From CAVRQM01 sp963756975 (GTDB lineage: Bacteria; Pseudomonadota; Alphaproteobacteria; Acetobacterales; Acetobacteraceae): a stretch of DNA of 64,000 bases. Shown here piece by piece: positions 1 through 8,592 of this stretch. The position numbers were made by a program, and so were the translations under genes. How positions within the stretch are numbered: position 1 is the stretch's first letter; each line of letters starts with the position of its first letter. The DNA lies in assembly GCA_963756975.1 (NCBI GenBank), contig CAVWPS010000002.1:1488001-1552000 (forward strand), in the 5' to 3' direction. The notes beneath the pieces are model-generated. The model was not told where the DNA came from. It searched no databases and saw nothing but the letters and a program-made list of their open reading frames with translations.

Positions 1-261
1 CGGCTTGGCCGGCGGGGCCGCCGTCGTCGTCGCCGGCTTGGCCTTCGTCTTGTGCGGCTTCTTCGCGGCCGGGCCGGGGGACTGCACGACGGGTACGCCG
101 AGCGCGCTCGGTGTCGCGACGCGCGCGACCGGCTTGCGGGCGGGTGCCGGCGCGGCCGGGGCGGCGCTGATGCCGGGCGGCGGGGGCAGCGGGGTCGACG
201 TCACCGCCTGCGCCATCGCGGACGCGGGCAGGAACAACAGAAAGGCAGCCAAGGCGCGCAT
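1..261 (-). CDS. Exported Pro/Ala/Lys-rich protein, N-terminal part only
   Basis: The gene reads leftward off the window edge, so only the first 87 residues are seen. They start with ATG at 261 and MRALAAFLLFLPASAMAQA, a clear Sec signal peptide probably cleaved after about residue 17. A low-complexity stretch rich in Pro, Ala and Thr follows, then a basic run ending in AKKPHKTKAKPATTT. It begins 2 nt after the DsrE-like gene stop, so it is probably co-transcribed with moeB and the DsrE-like gene. The visible part looks like a periplasmic linker of the kind that precedes a domain such as LysM, SH3 or a peptidase. That domain lies outside the window and I cannot name it. The family is unrecognised. 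Confidence 0.7.
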   Translation of the reverse strand, partial: MRALAAFLLFLPASAMAQAVTSTPLPPPPGISAAPAAPAPARKPVARVATPSALGVPVVQSPGPAAKKPHKTKAKPATTTAAPPAKP

Positions 262-263
262 GG

Positions 264-647
264 TCAGAGCGTCACGATCTGGCCGGTGCCGACCGCGTCC
301 AGGAACGTGGGCACGCCCGCGACCTCGACACCTTCGGCCAGCTCGTCCGCCTCGATCCCCGCGAGCCGGATGCCGGCGTCGCACGCGAGCCGCCGCACGC
401 CCAGTTCGGCCGCCGCGTCGCGCAGCTCGGCCAATCCGGCGACGCCCAGCTGGCGCACCGCCGCGTCGCGGCCCGCCCCGTCCAGCCGCGACCAATCCTC
501 GACCAGGGCGCGGCAGCCGTCGTTGGTCGCGAACACGATCACGCGACGGCCCATCGCGGCGGCCGCGGCGGCCATGACGAACGCGTAGTGCGCCCGCTCG
601 TGGGTGCCGGAAATCAGCAGAATACCGAGGGTGCGCTCGTCAGGCAT
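264..647 (-). CDS. DsrE/DsrF-like small sulfur-relay family protein
   Basis: A 127-aa cytosolic protein. Its N-terminus (LGILLISGTHERAHYAFVMA) followed by AAAMGRRVIVFATNDGCRAL is typical of the DsrE/YchN fold. These small proteins bind or relay sulfane sulfur, or act as peroxiredoxin-like partners. Cysteines occur in NDGCRAL and RLACDAG, the second fitting the usual C-terminal active position. I chose the ATG at 647 because an AGGAG lies 7 nt upstream. A TTG two codons earlier is less likely. It overlaps the 3' end of moeB by 8 bp, so it is translationally coupled to a sulfur-carrier-activating enzyme, which fits a role in sulfur transfer. The specific partner cannot be read from sequence. 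Confidence 0.75.
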   Translation of the reverse strand: MPDERTLGILLISGTHERAHYAFVMAAAAAAMGRRVIVFATNDGCRALVEDWSRLDGAGRDAAVRQLGVAGLAELRDAAAELGVRRLACDAGIRLAGIEADELAEGVEVAGVPTFLDAVGTGQIVTL

Positions 648-1461
648 GGGCAAACTCCTGTTGAGCTTCGTGGGCGGTGGCGTCGCGCAAACTGGCGTGT
701 CCGCCGCATGCGCGGCAAGCGGGATCGCGCGGCAGGCGAATCGTCCGCGTCCGCGCGGTCAGCGCATCCCACAACAGCAGCCGCCCGGCCATCCCCTCGC
801 CGATGCCGGTGATCTCCTTGACGATCTCGGTCGCCTGCAGCGTCCCCAGCACCCCGGTCACGGCCCCGAGCACGCCCGCCTCCGAGCACGCGGCCACCGA
901 GCCGGCGGGCGGGGGCTCCGGATACAGGCAGCGGTAGCAGGGGCAGTCCGGCCCGGCATGCGGCTTGAAGGTCGACAACTGACCCTCGAACCGCAGCACC
1001 GCCGCCGAGACCAGTGTTTTACGCGCCGCGACGCAGGTGTCGGCGACCAGAAAGCGGGTGTCGAAATTGTCGGTGCCGTCGGCGACGATGTCGTGCGCGG
1101 CGACCAGATCGCCGACGTTCGCTGGCGTCACCCGCGCCACCACCGCCTCGATCGCGATGCCCGGATTGATCGCCCGCGCCCGCTCGGCGGCCGCGACCGC
1201 CTTCTCCCGGCCGATATCGGCGACGCCGAAGGCGATCTGCCGCTGCAGGTTCGACAGCTCGACCCGGTCGTCGTCCACCACCGTGATCCGCCCGACACCG
1301 GCGGCGGCCAGATACAGCAGCGCCGGGCAGCCGAGGCCGCCGGCACCGACCACCAGCACGCTCGCCGCCGCCAGCCGCGCCTGCCCGGTGCCGCCGATTT
1401 CCGGCAGCAGGATGTGGCGGGAATACCGCTCGATGTCGTCGTCGGAGAGGCCGAGGTCCAT
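640..1461 (-). CDS. moeB: MoeB/ThiF-family sulfur-carrier adenylyltransferase
   Basis: A 273-aa E1-like enzyme that adenylates the C-terminal Gly-Gly of MoaD- or ThiS-type sulfur carriers for molybdopterin or thiamine synthesis. It opens with the family signature ERYSRHILLPEIG (residues 11-23), then the Rossmann motif GAGGLG at 39-44 and the ATP-site region DNFDTRF. Zinc cysteines form two CxxC pairs, C175/C178 and C249/C252. The catalytic-type cysteine is C192 in ACSEAG. The length is normal for MoeB lacking a C-terminal rhodanese domain. It is followed by the DsrE-like gene with an 8-bp overlap. MoeB and ThiF cannot be told apart confidently here. Confidence 0.9.
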   Translation of the reverse strand: MDLGLSDDDIERYSRHILLPEIGGTGQARLAAASVLVVGAGGLGCPALLYLAAAGVGRITVVDDDRVELSNLQRQIAFGVADIGREKAVAAAERARAINPGIAIEAVVARVTPANVGDLVAAHDIVADGTDNFDTRFLVADTCVAARKTLVSAAVLRFEGQLSTFKPHAGPDCPCYRCLYPEPPPAGSVAACSEAGVLGAVTGVLGTLQATEIVKEITGIGEGMAGRLLLWDALTARTRTIRLPRDPACRACGGHASLRDATAHEAQQEFAHA

Positions 1462-1479
1462 GGCGGGAGATGTGACCCG

Positions 1480-3627
1480 TCAGGCGCGCGGGCGCAACGC
1501 CACGCGGTCGGCCGGACCGCTCAACACATCGAAGGCGGCGCCGCCCGAATGGCGTTCGAATGTCAGGTCGAACACCGCGTCGCCCACATGCACGCCGTGC
1601 AGGGTGATGTCCGGCAGCCAGTCGGGCAGGCGCGGATCGACGTACAGCATGCCGGACGCGGCATCCGCGTCGAGCCCGAGCAGCGCCTGCAGGAACGAGA
1701 ACACCGAGCCGGCCGCCCACGCCTGCGGCACGTTGGAGCCGAGGAACTGCACCGGAAAGTTGCCGCCGTCGCGCGGGGTGCCGGCATACAGCTCCGGCAT
1801 CTGGTGCATCTCGAAATAGCTGTTCGCCCCGCTGACCGCCCGCGCGACCGCCGCCGCCGCCTCGTGGAACCCGTACCGGGCCATGCCCTGCGCGATAATG
1901 CCGTTGTCGTGCGGCCAGACCGTGCCGTTGTGGTAGCTGTTCGGGTTGTAGGCCGGGTGTTCGGCCGACAGCGTCCGCACGCCCCACCCGCTGAACATGT
2001 CCGGCGCCATCAGCCGGTCCACCACGGCCTTGGCCCGCTTCGGCAGGATCAGACCGGTGTAGAGGCAGTGGCCGACGTTGGAGACGCGGCTCAGCACCTG
2101 CTTCTTGTCGCCGTCCAGCGCGTAGGCGATGCCGCCGAACTCGTCGTTCCAGAACGCCTCGTCGAACTTGATCTGGAACGCCGCAGCCTTGTCGCGCAGC
2201 TTGGAGGCCGCGTCCGGCCGCCCGAGCACGTCGTAGATCTCGGCCATGCCGACCCAGGCGGCATAGACATAGCCCTGCAGCTCGCACAGGGCCTTCGGGC
2301 CTTTGACCATCGAGCCGTCGGCGTTCAGCACGCCGTCGCCGCTGTCCTTCCAGCCCATGTTCTCATAGCCGCGCGGGCTACGGGTCTGATATTCCTGGAA
2401 GCCGTCGCCGTCCCGGTCGCCCCAATGCTCGATCCAGTCGAGGCAGCGTTCGGCGGTCGGCAACTGCCGCTCCAGCAGCCCGCGATCCCCGGTCCACTTC
2501 CAGGCACCGTGCAGCACCATCAGCCAGAGCGGCGTCGCGTCGGCGGTGCCGAAATACGGCGTGTGCGGGATCAGCTTGAAATGGGCCAGTTCGCCCAGCC
2601 GCAGCTCGTGCAAAATCTTGCCCGGCTCGGCGTCGCGAAAATCGTCGCGCTCCAGCGATTGCCTTGACCCCAGCACGGCGATCGCACCCCTGGCGAAGAC
2701 CGGCGTCAGCGGCAGCGTTTGCAGCGACGCGATCAGGCTGTCGCGGCCGAACAGGGCGACGAACCACGGCAGGCCGGCGGCCGGGACCAGATGCAGATCG
2801 TGGTCGAGCGCGATCGGCAGCCGCAGCGCCACCATGTCGTCGAGCGCCTGGTGGTAGAACCGGTAGAATTCCTCGTTGCTGGTGCGCAGCTTCGGCGAGG
2901 CTTCCCTCGCGCCGACCAGCGACAAGCCGGCCCCCGTCTTCAGCGCGTCGCCCTCGCCGGGCGTGTCGTGGTGCGCGGGGGCCGCCAGCACCGTCTCGCC
3001 GTCGAGCAGGTCGGTCATGACGCAGGCGTGCCAATGCTGCCCGGGCTCGATCGAGACGTCGAACGAGATGCGGCCGTTGGCGTACAGCGTCGGCACCGGC
3101 GATTCGATCCGCACCACGATGCCGCGATGGAAATCCTGGTTGCGGTAATCGAGCCGCAACTCCTGGTTTCGCTCGTTCCAGTCGGTCCGGATGCGGCCGC
3201 GCCGGATCATCTGGCCCGACTTGACCTCGAACACGTCGCCGAAATCGGACCGGATCAGCAGCTCCAGGTTGAAGTGCACCGGCTGCATGCTGTGGTTGGC
3301 GATGTCGAAATCCTCATGCACGCCGCCGTCGAGCTCGCGGGTCATGATGAAGCCCAGCGTGTGCTCGGCGATCGTCCCGCTTTCGGTCGGGATCGCCGGG
3401 TTGGTCAGGAAAACCCGCTCGGCGTAGTGGGTGATCGCGCCGCCGTTGATCAGCGTCCAGCGGATGCCGTTCGCGAACAGCATCCAGTTGCTGATGAGCC
3501 TGGTGTCGCGGAACATCAGCCCCTTCACGCTCACGTCGTCGACCTGACCGTCCGGTTCGGCGATCCACACCGCCTCGCCCTGATGGATGACGAGCTGGGG
3601 CGAGCCGATGGTCACGAGGAGCGACAT
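1480..3627 (-). CDS. Amylo-alpha-1,6-glucosidase / glycogen-debranching family hydrolase
   Basis: A 715-aa cytosolic enzyme of the bacterial glycogen-debranching family. An N-terminal beta-sandwich (about residues 1-220, containing VKGLMFRDTRLISNW) is followed by an (alpha/alpha)6 barrel. The barrel carries the characteristic WFVALFGRDSLIASLQTL near residue 300 and the glycosidase motifs YENMGWKDSGDG and YHNGTVWPHDNGIIAQG. Such proteins are annotated as acting on alpha-1,6 branches of glycogen or on related glucosides. The true substrate is often unproven. ATG 3627 is preceded by AAGGA at good spacing. The gene is divergent from the APC permease and is followed 18 nt later by moeB on the same strand, with no evident functional link. 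Confidence 0.85.
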   Translation of the reverse strand: MSLLVTIGSPQLVIHQGEAVWIAEPDGQVDDVSVKGLMFRDTRLISNWMLFANGIRWTLINGGAITHYAERVFLTNPAIPTESGTIAEHTLGFIMTRELDGGVHEDFDIANHSMQPVHFNLELLIRSDFGDVFEVKSGQMIRRGRIRTDWNERNQELRLDYRNQDFHRGIVVRIESPVPTLYANGRISFDVSIEPGQHWHACVMTDLLDGETVLAAPAHHDTPGEGDALKTGAGLSLVGAREASPKLRTSNEEFYRFYHQALDDMVALRLPIALDHDLHLVPAAGLPWFVALFGRDSLIASLQTLPLTPVFARGAIAVLGSRQSLERDDFRDAEPGKILHELRLGELAHFKLIPHTPYFGTADATPLWLMVLHGAWKWTGDRGLLERQLPTAERCLDWIEHWGDRDGDGFQEYQTRSPRGYENMGWKDSGDGVLNADGSMVKGPKALCELQGYVYAAWVGMAEIYDVLGRPDAASKLRDKAAAFQIKFDEAFWNDEFGGIAYALDGDKKQVLSRVSNVGHCLYTGLILPKRAKAVVDRLMAPDMFSGWGVRTLSAEHPAYNPNSYHNGTVWPHDNGIIAQGMARYGFHEAAAAVARAVSGANSYFEMHQMPELYAGTPRDGGNFPVQFLGSNVPQAWAAGSVFSFLQALLGLDADAASGMLYVDPRLPDWLPDITLHGVHVGDAVFDLTFERHSGGAAFDVLSGPADRVALRPRA

Positions 3628-3646
3628 TTGTTGTCCTTATTCGGGT

Positions 3647-3664
3647 CGGGCGAGCAAACGCCCG
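3647..3664. promoter_or_regulatory. 6-bp inverted repeat in divergent intergenic region
   Basis: CGGGCG, a 6-nt loop (AGCAAA), then CGCCCG form a perfect hairpin or dyad. It lies between the divergent glycosidase and APC permease genes, in an 82-bp gap, and could be an operator or a transcript hairpin. GC-rich dyads arise easily by chance in this genome, so confidence is low. Confidence 0.25.
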
Positions 3665-3709
3665 TGGGGCCGGTTCGTTCAAGAGCCGCAACGGTGACAG
3701 TCGGACCGC

Positions 3710-5671
3710 ATGAGCGCCTCCATCTCGGACTGGATTCTGGGCCGTAAACTCGCGAACCGCGAGGCCGAGGGCGAGCGCCTCGGCGTGCTCGCGGGCGTGC
3801 CGGCGATGGGCCTCGATGGGCTCGGCAGCGCCGCCTACGGCCCGGAAGCGGCACTGGCGGTGCTGGTCGTGGCGGGCGCGGCCGGAACGGCGGCGCTGGT
3901 GCCGATCACGGTGGTGGTGCTGGTCCTGCTGGCGATCCTCTATTTCAGCTACCGGCAGACGATCGCGGCGTACCCGACCAACGGTGGTTCGTACACCGTG
4001 GCGCGCGAAAACCTCGGTGCCGGGGCCGGCGTGCTGGCCGCCGCCTCGCTGATGGTCGACTACATGCTGAACGTCGCGGTGGGCATTTCGGCGGGCGTCG
4101 GCGCGCTGACCTCGGCCATCCCGGCGCTCTCGTCGTGGACGCTTCCGCTCTGCCTCCTGATCCTGGCGTCGCTGACCCTGGTCAACCTGCGCGGGACCAA
4201 GGAGAGCGGCCTGGCCTTCGCGCTGCCGACTTACCTGTTCGTCGGCAGTCTGGCCGTGGCCCTGGCATGGGGCGTCCTTCGCGCGAGCGCGGGCGCTGCG
4301 CCGGTGGTGGCGCCACCCGGTTCGGCGACGGCGAACGGCAGCGTCGGGCTTTGGCTGCTCATGCGAAGCTTCGCCGCCGGGTGCACCGCCATGACCGGGG
4401 TCGAGGCGGTCAGCAACGGTGTCGCGGCGTTTCGCGAGCCGCGCGTCGCCACCGCCCACAGGACGCTGACCGCGATCGTCGGCACGCTGGCCGTGCTGCT
4501 GGCCGGCATCGCGTGGCTCGCGCGGCACGACGGCGTCGCGGCGATGGACCAGACCAAGGACGGCTACCGCAGCGTGCTGGCGCAAGTCGTGTCCGCGTCG
4601 GTCGGGCAGGGCGCGCTGTTCTGGGTCGCGATCGCCTCGACGGTCGCGGTGCTCTGCCTGTCGGCCAATACCAGCTTCGTGGGCTTCCCGCGGCTGTGCC
4701 GGATGGTGGCGTCCGACGGCTACCTGCCGCACGCCTTCGCCATACCGGGACGGCGGCTGGTCTATTCGGCCGGCGTCCTGTTCCTGGCCGCCGGGTCGGG
4801 CGCGTTGCTGGCCGCGTTCGGCGGCATCACCGACCGGCTGATCCCGCTATTCGCGGTCGGCGCCTTCGCGAGCTTTTCTCTCAGCCAGGCCGGCATGGCC
4901 CGCCACTGGCTGCGCGAGGGCGGCCGCGCGCGGCATGTCGGCCAGCTGGTCATCAACGCCACCGGCGCCATCGCCACCACGCTCGCGCTGGCGGTCATCC
5001 TGGTCGCCAAGTTCACCGAGGGCGCGTGGCTGACGCTGATCGTCATCCCGCTCGCCTTCATCTCGTTGCGCGCGATCCGGCGCTACTACGACGCGCTCGA
5101 CCGGCAGGTGCTGCGCGGCGACGACCGGCGGATCGATTTCGGCGCCGATACGCGCCCGCCGCTGGTGCTGCTGCCGATCGAGCGCTGGGACATGGTCGGC
5201 TCCCACGCGGTCGCCATCGCCACCCGGCTCAGCCCGGATGTGGTCGCCTTGCACGTGACCGAGACCGAGGGTCCGGACAGCGACGCCGAGGCGCTCGCCC
5301 GCGACGCGGAGGCGCTGCAGGACCATTGGCGGCGCTGGGTCGCGGAACCCGCACGGGCGGCTGGCCTGCATCCCCCGGCGCTGCGGATCGAGCCGTCGCC
5401 CTATCGCTCCGTCCTCGGCCCGCTGCTGCGCCAGGTGCTGGCCTGGCGTGAGGAACAGCCCGGCCGCGCCATCGCGGTCGTGCTGCCGATGCTGGTCGAG
5501 GCGCGCTGGTGGGAGACCTGGTTGAACCTGCACGCCGACCGCCGCCTGCGCCGCGTGCTGCTGCGCGACGGCGGTCCGGACGTCGCCGTGGTGAGCGTCC
5601 CGTGGCAACTCCGCCCGGCCGAGACCCGCGCGGCCATTGCCGAGGAGGAGCCGGTGGATAGGCCAACCTGA
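3710..5671 (+). CDS. APC-superfamily permease with C-terminal soluble domain
   Basis: A 653-aa inner-membrane transporter. Residues 1-470 hold about 12 hydrophobic segments with APC features: GLDGLGSAAYGPEAAL in TM1 and ISFRQT-like YFSYRQTIAAYPTNGGSY after TM2. These are typical of amino acid/polyamine-organocation permeases. After IRRYYDALDRQVLRGD the last ~170 residues form a cytosolic alpha/beta domain (LVLLPIERWDM, VVALHVTE, AIAVVLPMLVEARWWETWLN). This resembles the universal-stress-like tail seen on some long APC permeases. The substrate cannot be assigned. The ATG at 3710 gives a normal APC N-terminus, though its ribosome site is weak. It is divergently transcribed from the debranching-type hydrolase. 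Confidence 0.85.
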   Translation: MSASISDWILGRKLANREAEGERLGVLAGVPAMGLDGLGSAAYGPEAALAVLVVAGAAGTAALVPITVVVLVLLAILYFSYRQTIAAYPTNGGSYTVARENLGAGAGVLAAASLMVDYMLNVAVGISAGVGALTSAIPALSSWTLPLCLLILASLTLVNLRGTKESGLAFALPTYLFVGSLAVALAWGVLRASAGAAPVVAPPGSATANGSVGLWLLMRSFAAGCTAMTGVEAVSNGVAAFREPRVATAHRTLTAIVGTLAVLLAGIAWLARHDGVAAMDQTKDGYRSVLAQVVSASVGQGALFWVAIASTVAVLCLSANTSFVGFPRLCRMVASDGYLPHAFAIPGRRLVYSAGVLFLAAGSGALLAAFGGITDRLIPLFAVGAFASFSLSQAGMARHWLREGGRARHVGQLVINATGAIATTLALAVILVAKFTEGAWLTLIVIPLAFISLRAIRRYYDALDRQVLRGDDRRIDFGADTRPPLVLLPIERWDMVGSHAVAIATRLSPDVVALHVTETEGPDSDAEALARDAEALQDHWRRWVAEPARAAGLHPPALRIEPSPYRSVLGPLLRQVLAWREEQPGRAIAVVLPMLVEARWWETWLNLHADRRLRRVLLRDGGPDVAVVSVPWQLRPAETRAAIAEEEPVDRPT

Positions 5672-5787
5672 AGGCCGGGCCGGATGGCCATCGCCGCCGT
5701 CATCCGGTAATCGCAATGGACGGAATTTCGATCGTGTCCGGCGGCCGTCCGCCGTCGTCCGGCTGAACCTGGTTGGAGCTGGCGAGA

Positions 5788-6846
5788 ATGTCCGAAATCG
5801 GGCCGACCGAATTCCACCGACTCAAAATCAACGCGATCAACTGCTTCAAGCACCGGGCCTTCACGGAAGGCGAACCGCACGCCCGCGCCGCCTACGCGCT
5901 CGATCCGCGCGACCCGTTCCTGACGTACTATTTCGGCATGATCCTCGTCGAACTCGGCCGCGCCGATGAGGGTTTGGACAAATTGCGCGAGGCGGCCGTC
6001 ATGTCACCGCAGGTGATCGCGGCGGCGGCGGGCCAATATATGGCCCGCAGGCTCCGGACGGCCGAGGGCTATCCTTACGAGAACGGCTGGATCGCGATGC
6101 TCGACATCGCGGTCGCGGGCGGGTTGTTGCCGATGTACGGGCTGGACGCGCTCGCCGCCTACAACCGGGATACGCCGCGAAGCGCCAGCGATGGACCCGC
6201 GATTCCCCGCACGATCGTCCAGTTCTGGGATAAGGTCGACATCCCCGACGAGGTGCTGCGCCTGATGGAGCGCACCAAGGCCGCGAACCCCGAATTCCAC
6301 CACCAGGTATTCTCGGACGAGGCGGCCCGCGAATTCCTGCGCGCCGCATTCGGGGCTGAAGGCGCCACGCTGTACGACGCCTGCCCGCATGTCGCGGCGA
6401 AGGCGGACTTCTTTCGCGCGGTCTACCTGCTGCTGCACGGCGGGATCTACGTCGACGCGGACGAAGGCTGCGAGCAGTCGCTGTCCGCCTACTGCACGAC
6501 CCCCGACCTCGTCCTCTCCTACTCGCGCGGTGTGCCGAGCTGCATCAATAACTGGTTCGTCGCCACCGCGCCCGGACTGAAGCTGCTGTCCTCGGTCGTG
6601 GAGAACATTCTCGGCAATCTCCGCAACGTCGTGCGGAACGGCGCGCAGACCAATGTCTGGGTTCTCACCGGACCCGGTCTATGGACGCTTTCGGTCATGG
6701 ACCTGGCGCTCGATCCGCTTGCGGCCCGGTCCGGCATGCCGCTGGCCCGCGCGTGCTTCATCGACGAACCGTCGTATCGATCGCTCTTTCAAAGTCCCGA
6801 GATGGACTATAAGGCGACCGCCGCCGGCAACTGGCGTTTGCGATGA
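5788..6846 (+). CDS. GT32-like (DXD-motif) glycosyltransferase with N-terminal TPR-like helices
   Basis: A 352-aa cytosolic protein. About 80 N-terminal residues (HARAAYALDPRDPFLTYYFG, ILVELGRADEGLDKL) read as two tetratricopeptide-like helix pairs. The rest matches the capsular/OCH1-type sugar transferase pattern: IPRTIVQFWD, then KADFFRAVYLLLHGGIYVD with the metal-binding DADE, and a late NVWVLTGPG. It probably transfers a hexose from a nucleotide sugar onto a surface glycan. ATG 5788 was chosen because GGAG lies 9 nt upstream. A TTG at 5773 would add five residues. It heads a three-gene run with a methyltransferase and a GT61 enzyme, with 39 nt and 9 nt gaps, suggesting one glycan-tailoring operon. 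Confidence 0.8.
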   Translation: MSEIGPTEFHRLKINAINCFKHRAFTEGEPHARAAYALDPRDPFLTYYFGMILVELGRADEGLDKLREAAVMSPQVIAAAAGQYMARRLRTAEGYPYENGWIAMLDIAVAGGLLPMYGLDALAAYNRDTPRSASDGPAIPRTIVQFWDKVDIPDEVLRLMERTKAANPEFHHQVFSDEAAREFLRAAFGAEGATLYDACPHVAAKADFFRAVYLLLHGGIYVDADEGCEQSLSAYCTTPDLVLSYSRGVPSCINNWFVATAPGLKLLSSVVENILGNLRNVVRNGAQTNVWVLTGPGLWTLSVMDLALDPLAARSGMPLARACFIDEPSYRSLFQSPEMDYKATAAGNWRLR

Positions 6847-6885
6847 CCGGTGCCGCCCGGCCGACCCTGCAAGGAGTCTGATGTC

Positions 6886-7509
6886 GTGCCGAACTCGACC
6901 ATCGAGCCCGACCGGGAGGCGTTTCGGAAGCACTACGAAGATCCGGATTCCGCGTGGGGCAACACCTCGGGCCCAGGCTCGGACGCATTCTACACGACCG
7001 ATTACCGGGGGTTCCTCAGCAAATTCATCCGGCTCAACGGGGTCCGCTCCGTCGTCGACATCGGTTGCGGCGACTGGCAGTTTTCACGCTTCATCGATTT
7101 CGCCGACGCACGGTATCTCGGCCTCGACCTCGTCGAGAGCGTGATCGAGCGCAATGCCGCCCGGTATGCCGGCCACGGCATCGAGTTCCGTGTGATGCCG
7201 GCCGACATGACGCATGTGCCGGGCGGCGACCTGCTGATCATGAAGGACGTGCTCCAGCATCTGTCGAACGATCTCGTCTTCGCGTTCTTCAGAACCGTCT
7301 TTCCGAAGTTCCGGTGGTGCCTGCTGACCAACTCGTACCGGAAGCTCGACACGCCCGCCAACGTCGACATCCCGAACGGGTCGTTCCGCTGCCTCGACCT
7401 GACGGCGGAACCCTTCGAGTTTCGCGGCACCTACGTCATGGAGTTCGGCAGTTCGGTCTGGGAGCGGGTGCGCACATTGCTCCTCGCCGGGCAGCCGGCC
7501 GCCCGCTAA
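6886..7509 (+). CDS. Class I SAM-dependent methyltransferase
   Basis: A 207-aa Rossmann methyltransferase. It has motif I VVDIGCGDWQFSRFI, the acidic end of beta-2 in YLGLDLVESVIERN, the motif II-like PADMTHVPGGDLLIMKDVLQHL, and the late strand FRWCLLTNSY. The VLQHL helix is common in methyltransferases of polysaccharide clusters. I chose GTG 6886 because AAGGAG lies 9 nt upstream. An in-frame GTG at 6850 has no such site. It sits between a GT32-like transferase and a GT61 transferase and probably O-methylates a sugar made by that pathway, which is an inference from context only. Confidence 0.78.
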   Translation: MPNSTIEPDREAFRKHYEDPDSAWGNTSGPGSDAFYTTDYRGFLSKFIRLNGVRSVVDIGCGDWQFSRFIDFADARYLGLDLVESVIERNAARYAGHGIEFRVMPADMTHVPGGDLLIMKDVLQHLSNDLVFAFFRTVFPKFRWCLLTNSYRKLDTPANVDIPNGSFRCLDLTAEPFEFRGTYVMEFGSSVWERVRTLLLAGQPAAR

Positions 7510-7518
7510 CCGGTTCGC

Positions 7519-8592
7519 ATGGAATACATCTATCTTCGCGACGCCGCGGCGGGCGGTGCCGCCGGCATCGCGTACCGCGAGGTCGAGCCGCTGTTCGGCC
7601 AGCGGCGGCCGCCGCCGGATTTCTTTTTCGGCCCCGTGCCGCCGGAATTCGGCGAGTGGTTCTTCAATGATCGCGGCACGCCCGGCGTCGGCTTGGTCAC
7701 GGTCGACAATGTCGAACTCAGCGGCAACCTGCTGCTGGTCCGCGACGGCGCGGCGCTATGCCTGCCGGAAAACGGCCTGCACCCGGCCGTGATCGAGCCG
7801 GTGATCCGCCATCGCGCGGCAGACCCGGCGGTCATGACCGCGATCGACGAGGAGGTCGTCGTGCTGGCCGGCTCGGCTTACGGCGTGTTCGGGCACTGGA
7901 TCGTCGACTACATGCCCCGCCTCCACATTCTGACCGCGTGCGGTTACGATATCGCATCCTGCCGCTACCTGTTGCCGCGGGATTTCCCGGACTTCGCGCT
8001 GGAGTGGATGGCGCGGCTCGGCATCGCGCGCGACCGGCTGATCTTTTTCGATCCCGCAGCCGAAACCTGCGTGGTCCGGCGCGCGCTCGTTCCCACGAAC
8101 CTGCGCGGCAACGGACGGGCCAGCCCGCTGATGGCGGTCGCCGCGAAGCGGTTTCGCGACATGATCCTTGGATTGGATGACCCGGTCGCGCCCGTGCGCG
8201 ACATCTACCTCTCCCGGCTGGGCTGGGGGAACAAGCTGCGCCAGCTCCGCAACGCCGAGGCGATCCAGGCGATCGCGACCGGGTTCGGCTACGAGATCGT
8301 CCACCCGCAGGATCTCGGCATCGTCGAGCTGCTGCGGATGTTCGCTGGCAGCCGGCATATCGTCGGGGAATACGGCTCGGCGTTGCACGGCTCGATCTTC
8401 GCGGGCGCGCGCACGACCGTCACGGCGCTTCGTCCCACGACGGGGCATCCGGGCTTTCTGCAATCGGGACTGTGCGAGGTGCTCGGGCAGACGCACGGAT
8501 ATGTCTTCGGCCACACCGAAATGGACGGCGGCGCGATGGGGTTCACGATCGACCCCAACGCCTTCAGGCTCGCCCTGGAGATCGCCGCCTAG
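7519..8592 (+). CDS. GT61-family (DUF563) glycosyltransferase
   Basis: A 357-aa protein with the two hallmark regions of GT61. The first is SAYGVFGHWIVDYMPRLHIL at about residues 118-137, equivalent to the family NxxHWxxD block. The second is HIVGEYGSALHGSIFAG near residue 285, the conserved E-x-GSALHG block. YLSRLGWGNKLRQLRN between them matches the nucleotide-binding region seen before the second block. GT61 includes eukaryotic xylosyl- and GlcNAc-transferases. Bacterial members mostly lack defined products. It lies 9 nt after the methyltransferase. The stop overlaps the convergent FAD oxidoreductase by 4 bp. Confidence 0.8.
   Translation: MEYIYLRDAAAGGAAGIAYREVEPLFGQRRPPPDFFFGPVPPEFGEWFFNDRGTPGVGLVTVDNVELSGNLLLVRDGAALCLPENGLHPAVIEPVIRHRAADPAVMTAIDEEVVVLAGSAYGVFGHWIVDYMPRLHILTACGYDIASCRYLLPRDFPDFALEWMARLGIARDRLIFFDPAAETCVVRRALVPTNLRGNGRASPLMAVAAKRFRDMILGLDDPVAPVRDIYLSRLGWGNKLRQLRNAEAIQAIATGFGYEIVHPQDLGIVELLRMFAGSRHIVGEYGSALHGSIFAGARTTVTALRPTTGHPGFLQSGLCEVLGQTHGYVFGHTEMDGGAMGFTIDPNAFRLALEIAA

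Noticed and set aside
604..2667. Plus-strand frame of 687 aa opposite moeB and the glycosidase
   Set aside because: Composition is Arg/His/Gln-rich as in antisense reading of GC-rich coding DNA, with no domain pattern. The minus strand carries clear families. The same applies to long frames at 3314-4732, 8472-10076, 10504-12423, 21344-23002, 48624-51491 and others.
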